Origin: Conus ventricosus
Lineage: Eukaryota; Mollusca; Gastropoda; Neogastropoda; Conidae
DNA: 12,942 nt
Assembly: GCA_018398815.1 (NCBI GenBank)
Contig: CM031611.1
Coordinates: 49,537,613-49,550,554, forward strand
Direction of reading: 5' to 3'
The position numbers and the translations under genes were made by a program. The notes beneath the pieces were generated by a model. That model made no database searches. It was not told where the DNA came from and saw only the letters and a list, made by a program, of their open reading frames with translations. Of this stretch, positions 1 to 6,925 are shown one piece after another. Position 1 is the stretch's first letter. Every line of letters starts with the position of its first letter.

Positions 1-54
1 GGGACAAGGTGGTCCGCTACATCGACAGCAAGGGGACCATCTACTGCCCCGAAG
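1..54 (+). CDS. Partial coding exon of an unidentified host gene
   Basis: All three forward frames are open or nearly so, but one stands out. Read from base 3 it gives DKVVRYIDSKGTIYCPE, and 16 of 17 codons end in G or C, the codon bias expected of a real metazoan exon. The other two frames give repetitive or low-information peptides. The exon stops at GAAG followed by a good splice donor (GTGAGC at 55-60), leaving phase 1 (one base of the next codon). Beyond it the sequence turns at once into tetranucleotide microsatellites, as in an intron. I do not recognise the protein. The exon start is outside the window, and no convincing acceptor or downstream exon of this gene is visible to the right. 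The codon bias and donor are seen; the call as an exon is inference. Confidence 0.5.
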
Positions 55-60
55 GTGAGC
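55..60 (+). other. Splice donor site
   Basis: AAG|GTGAGC fits the eukaryotic 5' splice site consensus (MAG|GTRAGT) at all but the last position. It marks the sharp change from codon-biased sequence to low-complexity intronic DNA. Confidence 0.5.
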
Positions 61-85
61 AGTTAGTTACTGTGCTGGTGGTGTG

Positions 86-350
86 TTCGTTCGTTCGTTC
101 GTTCGTTCTTTCTGTCTGTCTGTCTGTCTGTCTGTCTGTCATTCTTTCTTTCTTTCTTTCTTTCTTTTCTGTTCTTTTGTTTTAACTATTCTTTCTTTCT
201 TTCTTTTATTTTCTTTTATTTTCTGTTCTTAACTTTCTTTTCTTTCATTCTTTCTTTTCTTTTCTTAACTTTATTCCTTTTTCTTCTTTTTTTCTTTCTT
301 GCTTTCTTTTCTTTCTTAACTGTTTCGTTTGTTTCTTTGTTTCTTATTTC
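86..350. repeat. TTCG, TCTG and TTTC tetranucleotide microsatellites
   Basis: (TTCG)n at about 86-107 passes into (TCTG)n at 109-140 and then (TTTC)n at 142-169. A decayed pyrimidine-rich TTTC/TTTTC tract with interspersed TTAAC continues to about 350. Adjacent motifs differ by one base, as expected when a new motif arises by point mutation inside an expanding array. Confidence 0.9.
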
Positions 351-1112
351 TTAGCATATTTGTGAGTTTGTTGTTGTTGTTGTTGGTTTTTTAATGGGAG
401 AATAAGCAGTGTTTACTAGCGTCTGCTGTTATTTTGTGACGTCTACATGTTGATAGATGGATTGTTGTTGGAATGTATTCTTGCGTTTTGCTCGAGAACG
501 TTTTTCGTTTAAATGACGTCGTGTACGTGTGGATTTTTCAGTGAAAGACAAACGTTTTTTTCCAAAATGTATATTCTTTCTTGTTGTTGTTGTTGTTTGT
601 TGATATGTTGTTGTTGTTGTTTTTTTTTACTGTGGGATTGTACCGTTTGTTGGCTGTCGCTCAATTCACATCCAAACAACATTCTATAGACTCGTCTTCC
701 GATTTCGCAAACGTGTATCACTTCAAGAAATGAAAACGTACTTGCGCTCCCTCTTTCGGAACACATCCTAATTATACTGAACTTAAACAAACCTTTGGAT
801 CCTATATGTATTTGTCTCTTTTGATTGTTTGTTTGTTTGGGGTGGGTGTGCGTTTTTACCCACCGTTCTTTACATCATGTCAAAAAGAGATGTAAGCGCA
901 CACGCTGGGGGTGGAGATGGTGGGCGGGGGGTGAGGTGAAGTTGGTGGGGAGAGGGGATAGGGATGGGGGTTGACGTGAAAAACAGCTCTCAATCGGTTT
1001 TATGAAGAGGGTGAAATGACTGCTGCTGTTGTGTAAAGACATCGATTACCGAGGAGCTTTTAAAGCTAAAAAGGGGGAGGGGGAGGAGGGGGGAGGTTCA
1101 TTCAGTAGAGGG
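351..1112. other. Gene-free intron-like stretch with short TTG and GTTT repeats
   Basis: No gene is visible. It holds (TTG)n at about 368-385 and 578-620, a (GTTT)n stretch near 822-838, and a G-rich segment at about 906-970. The minus-strand open frame at 509-790 is driven by the TTG repeats (poly-Gln/Lys) and has no domain signal. Confidence 0.6.
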
Positions 1113-1213
<101 letters not shown>

Positions 1214-1642
1214 CTGAAGGCGCAGCGTTGGCTTTCAAGTTCCGGGTCATTTCCCGCTTGAGTGAAGTAAAACGAAACTCCCAAGTCCTCTTCCCCCCCT
1301 CCCCCCCCCCCCCCCCCCCTCATGGGCAGATAATTAGTTGATGCCAGCGTTGATAGACTGACTCTCCACGGTCGGCTGGGCTTAGAAGATCGTGACTTTA
1401 GAGAGTTTCCAGCGGATCTTTTTTTTTTTTTTTTTTTTTTTTACGAAGCGAATGAATGGTCGTGGACCTTAGTCATGGACTTTTTCTCTGTGTTGTCACG
1501 TTCAGTTCCCCCATCCCCACCCCCATTTCTTTTTTCGCTTTTTTCTTCTTCTTTTTTTTTTTTTTTTTTTTTTTCGGGTTTAGCCGTTGAGTTCTATCGA
1601 GGCCATCTGCGACAGAGGCTTGACGGCTGATTCAGCAGGGGT
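1214..1642. other. Non-coding stretch with three homopolymer runs
   Basis: C-rich run at 1294-1319, T runs at 1419-1442 and 1552-1574. No gene or domain seen. The long homopolymers make local lengths unreliable. Confidence 0.6.
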
Positions 1643-1824
1643 TCCTCTCGTGACGACGGTTCAGAATCCAGCCCTTCTGTCAGGCCAGACTGAGAATTCC
1701 CATCATTTCATCCACCAATCAGCGCACGTGGTATCCTCTCGTGACGAAGGTTTCAGAATCCAGCCCTTCTGTCAGGACAGACTATGAGAATTCCTATCAT
1801 TTCATCCACCAATCAGCGCACGTG
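1643..1824. repeat. Two-unit tandem duplication of about 91 bp with CCAAT and E-box motifs
   Basis: Unit 1 is 1643-1733 and unit 2 is 1734-1824. The units differ by about three inserted bases and a few substitutions. The last 29 bases of the shared core are identical, and contain CCAATCAGCG (CCAAT at 1715-1719 and 1809-1813) followed by CACGTG (1725-1730 and 1819-1824), with a 10-bp start-to-start spacing in both. CCAATCAG matches the NF-Y consensus and CACGTG is the USF/MYC-type E-box. Regulatory function is inference; this may be a dispersed repeat. Confidence 0.85.
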
Positions 1825-2127
1825 TTACTATAGATAGTAAATGAGGGGTGGAGGAGTGGGGGGGGGGGGGGGGGGACTAAAGTGTGTCGGTACACAACAG
1901 TAAAAGGTTTACTATTTGACCTTTATCCCTTATGGACAACACGGACAGGGTTTTTGTTTTGTTTTGTTTGTTTGTTTTTAGTATGATAAAGTGGGTTTTT
2001 TTAACAGAAAAAATGCAAAATCAGTTTCTAAGTTATCTGAACTTTGTTTTTCATCTCTTGACGCGTGCGTCAGGCTGAGCGATTCGCCGAATAGTTTTGG
2101 CAACATTCTAGCAAGTGGTGCTTGAGC
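1825..2127. other. Non-coding stretch with a poly-G run
   Basis: G run at 1848-1875 and a (GTTT)-type run at about 1951-1978. No gene seen. Confidence 0.55.
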
Positions 2128-2199
2128 AACCAACCAACCTACCAACCAACCAACCAACCAGCCATCCAACCATCCAACCATCCAACCAACCACCAACCA
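2128..2199. repeat. CAAC / CATC microsatellite
   Basis: (CAAC)n with interspersed CATC units. The minus-strand Gly/Trp/Val-rich frame across it is a translation of the repeat. Confidence 0.9.
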
Positions 2200-2204
2200 G
2201 CAAA

Positions 2205-2458
2205 TTACTCCGGGTGGAAGGAACTCAAGGAAAGTTCAATGTAAAGGTGCGAAGATGACGATGTGTTCCAACACTCAACGAAACGGTCCCTCATACATGA
2301 ATGGTAGTTGACGGGATGAACCGAGCTTCCTGTGTACGCAGCATGCCCGCTAGCGCACGTAAAAGATCCCTGGGCAGCGGAGGCACAACCTGTCCTTGGC
2401 AAACAACATTCCAACGAGGCTCCGCTTTGGCAAGAACACATTAGATACGTAAGCATGA
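2205..2458. repeat. Possible dispersed gastropod repeat flanking a microsatellite
   Basis: This is balanced, non-simple sequence between two microsatellites. A core around 2350-2410 (GCGCACGTAAAAGATCCC, then TCCTTGGCAAA) resembles, from memory, a short motif widespread in caenogastropod sequences next to microsatellites. I cannot verify this without a database. No ends or target duplications are evident. Confidence 0.35.
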
Positions 2459-2593
2459 AAACAAAAACAAAAACGAAACAAAGAAAAAAAAAAACCACCA
2501 ACAACAAAACACACCAGCACACACACACACACACACACAACACACACACACACACACCACCACCACCACCAACAACAACAACGACAACAAACA
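2459..2593. repeat. A-rich, CA, CCA and CAA compound repeat
   Basis: AAAAC units to about 2486, then CA runs (2519-2557), (CCA)n (about 2555-2572) and (CAA)n (about 2570-2591). The frames over it are low complexity. Confidence 0.9.
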
Positions 2594-2736
2594 TGGCGAC
2601 AACAGTATCTTTTGTTAGTGAGCAGACCGAATCTTACGCAGAGACAAGGGTGCGTTACGACGATGAAGTTTACGCCTGTTGACGCGAAGAAGCTTAAAGG
2701 GAATCAAATTATTCAGATAGCGTCTTTCTGTCAGTA

Positions 2737-2740
<4 letters not shown>

Positions 2741-2803
<63 letters not shown>

Positions 2804-2830
2804 CGTGCGTGCGTGCGTGCGGCGCGCGCG
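2741..2830. repeat. Long GT / GC alternating tract, likely Z-DNA former
   Basis: (GT)n from 2741 to about 2795 passes into GCGCGC, (GTGC)n and a final GCGCGCGCG. Purine-pyrimidine alternation is broken only once, by GG near 2821-2822. About 90 bp of alternating GT/GC is a classic Z-DNA-prone sequence. Confidence 0.9.
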
Positions 2831-2945
2831 TAAATGTTGATGTAGCGGAAGTTATAACGTATACCGTTAAGTGCCAGTGCGTTCTGATTTATTTCACTCT
2901 TGCATTTGCAAAATAGACTGCCGTTAAACCGCGGTAGCACCACGT

Positions 2946-3043
2946 TACCGCAAAAAAAGCCACATTATAGCGTAAGTGGGTATATCATTTCCGCAAAACC
3001 GATGCTACAAAACCGCAATCTGCAGGAATACGTTACCGCAAAT
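2946..3043 (+). repeat. Left array of five TACCGCAAA-type subrepeats
   Basis: Copies of the six-base core lie at 2946-2951, 2968-2973 (degenerate TAGCGT), 2989-2994, 3011-3016 and 3034-3039, at steps of 21-23 bp. This is about two helical turns, so the copies would face the same side of the DNA. Confidence 0.8.
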
Positions 3044-3076
3044 CTGTTCAACAGGTACTTTTGACAGTACCACACG

Positions 3077-3171
3077 TACTTTGTCTCTGAATTTGGCATT
3101 AAAAAAGGTACCTTAAAAAAACCCTTGCATTCAAAATCACGTTCAGCATCTACTACTTTGTCTCTGAATTT
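3077..3171 (+). repeat. 18-bp direct repeat, step 77 bp
   Basis: TACTTTGTCTCTGAATTT occurs at 3077-3094 and again at 3154-3171. A second shared string, TTTGGCATTA, follows at about 3093 and 3193. This suggests a partial internal duplication just inside the left array. Confidence 0.8.
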
Positions 3172-3370
3172 AATTAAACATTAACAGTAACATTTGGCAT
3201 TATGATGCTGAACAATTAAGTAGTGGGGGAAAACAAGTGCAGGCTAACAATTCTTCCGTCATTATAATAATGACTTTGCAAAGATTTGAATTTTTAGAGA
3301 AAAAGAACAAAAAAATGAAGATGAAGAAAATGGGGGAAATATATTATAAATATGAAAAACCCTTCACTAG

Positions 3371-3408
3371 CTGCCTGAGGGAACCATCGTGATCCCTTCT
3401 GAAGGCAG
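3371..3408. other. Inverted repeat (hairpin) beside the ribozyme
   Basis: CTGCCT (3371-3376) and AGGGA (3378-3382) pair with TCCCT (3393-3397) and AGGCAG (3403-3408). The 11 paired bases are interrupted by small bulges. On the minus strand it lies just 3' of the hammerhead core. Confidence 0.55.
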
Positions 3409-3421
3409 ATCTATTTGTATT

Positions 3422-3474
3422 GCCTGCTCCTAGGCCTTTCGTCCGCTGGATCGGACTCATCAGGGAGACACGGC
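3422..3474 (-). ncRNA. Hammerhead ribozyme, type I, minimal Penelope-like form
   Basis: Read 5' to 3' on the minus strand: distal stem I GCC (3474-3472), internal loop GTGT, proximal stem I CTCC (3467-3464), conserved CTGATGA (3463-3457), stem II GTCCG (3456-3452), loop ATCCAG, stem II CGGAC (3445-3441), conserved GAAA (3440-3437), GGCC (3436-3433), TA (3432-3431), then GGAG (3430-3427), CA, GGC (3424-3422) closing stem I. Every invariant core residue of the family is present. Cleavage would fall after A at 3431 (a CUA triplet, allowed by the NUH rule). Stem III as AGGCCU is a self-complementary hexamer, too short to close in one molecule but able to pair between two. This is the dimer-type architecture reported for hammerheads in metazoan Penelope-like elements and retrozymes. 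No Penelope RT is visible. The core match is seen; activity is inference. Confidence 0.85.
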
Positions 3475-3485
3475 TGATTGTGTCT
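3466..3485. other. AGACAC / GTGTCT inverted repeat overlapping ribozyme stem I
   Basis: AGACAC (3466-3471) and GTGTCT (3480-3485) can form a 6-bp hairpin with an 8-nt loop on either strand. On the minus transcript it would compete with stem I of the hammerhead, so it could switch the ribozyme off when folding locally. Confidence 0.5.
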
Positions 3486-3509
3486 GCGCTCCTGGTGTCA
3501 AATAGAGAC

Positions 3510-3536
3510 ACACCACAGTTCATAATTCTGTGGTGT
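3510..3536. other. Perfect 9-bp inverted repeat
   Basis: ACACCACAG (3510-3518) and CTGTGGTGT (3528-3536) around a 9-nt loop. On the minus strand it lies upstream of the ribozyme core. Confidence 0.7.
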
Positions 3537-3571
3537 TCTCACCACCAAGGGTTCAAAAAGAATCCAACAGC

Positions 3572-3722
3572 ACCCACCCACACCACACACACACACTCAC
3601 ACACACACACGCTCCCCCCCTCCCCACCCCCGTCCCATTGCCTCCTTTATCCAACCCTACTCTTCTACCATTCCTTCTTCGCCCCCCCCCCCCCCCTCCA
3701 TCCCCTCTCCCTCCTCCACCTC
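3572..3722. repeat. CA repeat followed by C-rich pyrimidine tract
   Basis: (CA)-type repeat at about 3572-3612, C-rich sequence with a C run near 3682-3697, then CTCC units to 3722. Overlapping Pro/His-rich and Gly-rich frames are shadows of this composition. Confidence 0.9.
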
Positions 3723-3875
3723 CACATTTACACGAATGTAGAAATAAAACACCCTTTGGGATATTGTCTGTGTTAAGCGAATAGACGGTATTGTTAGCCA
3801 GCATCAGCTGTTGGCATTAAATATCAATCACAGTTCAGCATCACATCAGCTGGAGAGCGTCATCACATTCGGACG

Positions 3876-3897
3876 GGCTGGTACCTTAGTGCCAGCC
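3876..3897. other. Hairpin with 9-bp stem and CTTA loop
   Basis: GGCTGGTAC (3876-3884) pairs with GTGCCAGCC (3889-3897) with one G-T wobble. It lies inside the putative DNA element. Confidence 0.6.
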
Positions 3898-4176
3898 TCC
3901 ACATTAGTTTGAGTAATGGCTCCATGCTGATAGGCTGCCTGTATTTGACCACAAGAGTGAAGGGTGATGAAGGCAGATAAACTCTGAACTGCGGTTAGTG
4001 AATAAACATCACAGCGACGATGTATTTACATGAACAGTATTCATATATCACTCGTTATTACAACTCAGAGTGTCTCGCTGCCATGCAGTTCTAATTGGAC
4101 TTGAATCAAGTAGCTGGTGAATCATAGGACAGTGATACCTGTGCTAAAAGGCTACAGAAATCAACAAAATCTATTT

Positions 4177-4260
4177 GCGGTAAAGTAGCAAGTCTTTTTG
4201 CGGTATCGTAATATACGACTTTGCGGTAATGTATTCTGGCGGTAGAGAGCATTTGCGGTA
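4177..4260 (-). repeat. Right array of five inverted TTTGCGGTA-type subrepeats
   Basis: GCGGTA cores at 4177-4182, 4200-4205, 4223-4228, 4239-4244 and 4255-4260, with steps 23, 23, 16 and 16 bp. They are reverse complements of the left-array motif, so the two arrays could fold together or be bound symmetrically. Confidence 0.85.
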
Positions 4261-4273
4261 ACGTATTGTAACC

Positions 4274-4442
4274 AAACCGCCCCCGCCGCTCCCTCACCCC
4301 CCCCCCACCCACCACACCCAACCATCTTCCTTCCTTACCGGCTGTTTGTCCAAGCAGGTTTGTTCATGTCGTGTTGAGAGACTTATATAACGCATCAGAA
4401 GGCGTATGGTGGTGTCCTAGGGGAGGTTGGGTTGTGTTGTCG
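4274..4442. other. C-rich tract and unique sequence up to the gap
   Basis: A C-rich CCAC/CCCC tract (about 4278-4325) is followed by about 115 bp without recognisable features, ending at the assembly gap. Confidence 0.6.
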
Positions 4443-5442
4443 NNNNNNNNNNNNNNNNNNNNNNNNNNNNNNNNNNNNNNNNNNNNNNNNNNNNNNNNNN
4501 NNNNNNNNNNNNNNNNNNNNNNNNNNNNNNNNNNNNNNNNNNNNNNNNNNNNNNNNNNNNNNNNNNNNNNNNNNNNNNNNNNNNNNNNNNNNNNNNNNNN
4601 NNNNNNNNNNNNNNNNNNNNNNNNNNNNNNNNNNNNNNNNNNNNNNNNNNNNNNNNNNNNNNNNNNNNNNNNNNNNNNNNNNNNNNNNNNNNNNNNNNNN
4701 NNNNNNNNNNNNNNNNNNNNNNNNNNNNNNNNNNNNNNNNNNNNNNNNNNNNNNNNNNNNNNNNNNNNNNNNNNNNNNNNNNNNNNNNNNNNNNNNNNNN
4801 NNNNNNNNNNNNNNNNNNNNNNNNNNNNNNNNNNNNNNNNNNNNNNNNNNNNNNNNNNNNNNNNNNNNNNNNNNNNNNNNNNNNNNNNNNNNNNNNNNNN
4901 NNNNNNNNNNNNNNNNNNNNNNNNNNNNNNNNNNNNNNNNNNNNNNNNNNNNNNNNNNNNNNNNNNNNNNNNNNNNNNNNNNNNNNNNNNNNNNNNNNNN
5001 NNNNNNNNNNNNNNNNNNNNNNNNNNNNNNNNNNNNNNNNNNNNNNNNNNNNNNNNNNNNNNNNNNNNNNNNNNNNNNNNNNNNNNNNNNNNNNNNNNNN
5101 NNNNNNNNNNNNNNNNNNNNNNNNNNNNNNNNNNNNNNNNNNNNNNNNNNNNNNNNNNNNNNNNNNNNNNNNNNNNNNNNNNNNNNNNNNNNNNNNNNNN
5201 NNNNNNNNNNNNNNNNNNNNNNNNNNNNNNNNNNNNNNNNNNNNNNNNNNNNNNNNNNNNNNNNNNNNNNNNNNNNNNNNNNNNNNNNNNNNNNNNNNNN
5301 NNNNNNNNNNNNNNNNNNNNNNNNNNNNNNNNNNNNNNNNNNNNNNNNNNNNNNNNNNNNNNNNNNNNNNNNNNNNNNNNNNNNNNNNNNNNNNNNNNNN
5401 NNNNNNNNNNNNNNNNNNNNNNNNNNNNNNNNNNNNNNNNNN
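4443..5442. other. Assembly gap of exactly 1000 N
   Basis: The run is exactly 1000 N, a typical placeholder rather than a measured distance. Purine-pyrimidine simple repeats begin immediately to its right, which probably explains why assembly failed here. The three long frames spanning it are artefacts. Confidence 0.98.
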
Positions 5443-5484
5443 GAGAGAGGGGAAGAGAGAGAGGAGAGAGAGAAAGAGAGAGCG
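5443..5484. repeat. GA microsatellite at the gap edge
   Basis: GAGAGAGG/GAAA-type purine repeat starting at the first base after the gap. Confidence 0.9.
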
Positions 5485-5532
5485 TCGGGTCGATTACCTA
5501 GGGGGGGTTAAACCACTGACATTTTGTTTCGT

Positions 5533-5556
5533 CAGGGTTTTTTCAGAAAAACCCTG
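5533..5556. other. Perfect 10-bp hairpin
   Basis: CAGGGTTTTT (5533-5542) and AAAAACCCTG (5547-5556) around a TCAG loop. CTGAC (5516-5520) and GTCAG (5531-5535) add a nested option. Function unknown; it resembles the end of a small inverted-repeat element, but no partner end is visible. Confidence 0.7.
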
Positions 5557-5597
5557 TTAATTATTTTGTCGTCGCTTGTGCATATCTCCACCGAACA

Positions 5598-6160
5598 AAC
5601 CCCCCCTCCGTCCCCAAAACCCTTTCCCCCCCCCTCCCCCCCCCCTTCCCACCATCTTACCCCTCGCCCGTCTCCGCCTCCCCCCCCCCCCCCCCCCCCC
5701 TCTCTCTCTCTCTCCTCTCTCTCTCTTCTCTCCTCTCTCTCTCCCCCTTTCTCTCTTTTTTCCCTACAGGGACATTTTTTTTTTCCCTCGTCGATCTCAC
5801 CTCCATCCCCCCTTTCTTCCCCTCCCCAAAAACCTTTTTTTTTTTTTTTTTTTTAACCCTTTTTTTCTTTTTTCTCTCTTTCTCACTATCCCCTAAACCA
5901 AACTAAATCTCCCTTTCCCCGATAAAAGTTCAGTAAAACCACCCCTTCACCCCCCTCCACCCCCCCGCACATAAACAGCTAACACCCCCCCCCCCCCCCC
6001 CCCCAAACAACATAGCCCAAACCATACCGTATTAATACCATTACCAATCCTAACCAACCCCCGCCCTCCTGTCCGCCGTCCGTCTTCTGTCTGTGTGTGT
6101 GTCGTCTGCTATCCCCCTCTCTCATCTCTCCCCTCTCTCTCTCTCTCCCCCTCTCAACAC
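5598..6160. repeat. Long polypyrimidine low-complexity tract
   Basis: C runs near 5680-5700 and 5985-6004, (CT)n near 5701-5755, T run near 5837-5854, CT runs to 6156. A few balanced islands lie between (about 5900-5975 and 6005-6060). The Pro/Ser-rich open frames are translations of this composition. Confidence 0.9.
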
Positions 6161-6600
6161 AACACAAACAACACACAAACAAAAACACACACACAAACAA
6201 AAGTTTAAACAGATACAGACACGAAAAAAAAAAAAATCACACAAAAAACAAAACCCCAACACACACCCGCCGCGAGCACACAACCACACAGAGCTCCAAC
6301 CACACACACTACAACCACAGAGAGAGAGAGAGAGGAAGAGAGAGAGAGAGAGAGAGAAAAAGGTAAGAGAGAGAGAAAAAGAGAAAAAAGAGAGAAACAG
6401 ACACACAACAGACAGACAAAAAAACAAAACGAGAAAAAAGAGAAGAGGGGGGGGGGGGGGAAGAGAGAAGAGGGGGGAGAAAAAGATGATTGAAGACAAG
6501 AGAAAGAAAAGAAGAGAAAAGAAAAGAGACAAAACAGGGACTGAAACAGACAGACAAACGGGCAGACAGACAGAGGCAAAGAAACAGACAAACAGAAATG
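6161..6600. repeat. CA-rich then GA-rich purine tract
   Basis: CA/CAAA units to about 6310, then GAGAGA, GAAAAG and poly-G (near 6447-6461) to about 6535, and CAGA units to 6600. Apparent Arg/Glu/Lys proteins of up to 213 codons on both strands are shadows of this repeat. Confidence 0.9.
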
Positions 6601-6769
6601 ACTTACCAAGGGAACCAAAAAGCTGCAGATGAAAAGGGCTGGGTCCGGTTCCTTTTATCCGGTAAATGGGTCTGCAACACATCACACACCACACATCAGC
6701 ACCGGGGCATAGGCTCAGGGAAAACAACAACAACAGGAAAACCTCACGCCCAAAAACGCTCACTTCCCC

Positions 6770-6925
6770 TTCCGTCCGTCCGTCTTCTGTCCGTCCGTCC
6801 GTCCGTTCCCCTCGTCTGTCTTCTGACTGTCCGCGTCAGTCTGTCTGCGTTGTCTGTCTGTCTGTCTGTCTGCCCTCTGTCCGTCCGGTCAGTCAGTCAG
6901 TCTGTCTGTCTGCCCTTCTCCCCGG
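6770..6925. repeat. GTCC / GTCT tetranucleotide microsatellite
   Basis: (GTCC)n at about 6772-6806 and (GTCT)n at about 6838-6880, with GTCA variants around 6888-6901 and a last GTCT group to about 6921. Confidence 0.9.

Larger units (their letters stand above)
2933..4273. mobile_element. Putative non-autonomous DNA transposon with subrepeat-array inverted ends
   Basis: The left end starts GGTAGCACCACGTTACC and the reverse complement of the right end starts GGTTACAATACGTTACC. They agree at 18 of the first 22 positions, including the first three and the last thirteen. Each end continues inward as five copies of a TACCGCAAA-like motif in opposite orientation. A perfect 17-bp inverted pair lies at 3027-3043 and 4251-4267. 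AAACCGC occurs at both outer edges (2926-2932 and 4274-4280), so a 7-bp target duplication is possible, but this string resembles the array motif and may be just another subrepeat. The interior has no transposase. It holds a hammerhead ribozyme, several hairpins and a CA/pyrimidine tract. Foldback-like elements (including P-superfamily Galileo, 7-bp duplications) and elements with subterminal transposase sites are precedents for the architecture. Superfamily unassigned. Confidence 0.55.

Noticed and set aside
2205..2682. Val/Cys-rich minus and Thr/His-rich plus open frames
   Set aside because: They run through the CA/CCA/CAA microsatellite; their ends are set by the repeat, not by coding sequence.
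3441..3450. GTCCGCTGGA shared between the ribozyme region and the LINE 3' end (7788-7797, 11345-11354)
   Set aside because: Only about 10 bases match, in opposite functional contexts, and the flanks differ. Treated as coincidence.
4371..5560. Three open frames of 359-377 codons across the N run
   Set aside because: They are almost entirely undetermined residues; the frames exist only because N has no stop codon.
5524..5896. Pro/Ser-rich open frames
   Set aside because: Low-complexity translation of a pyrimidine tract.
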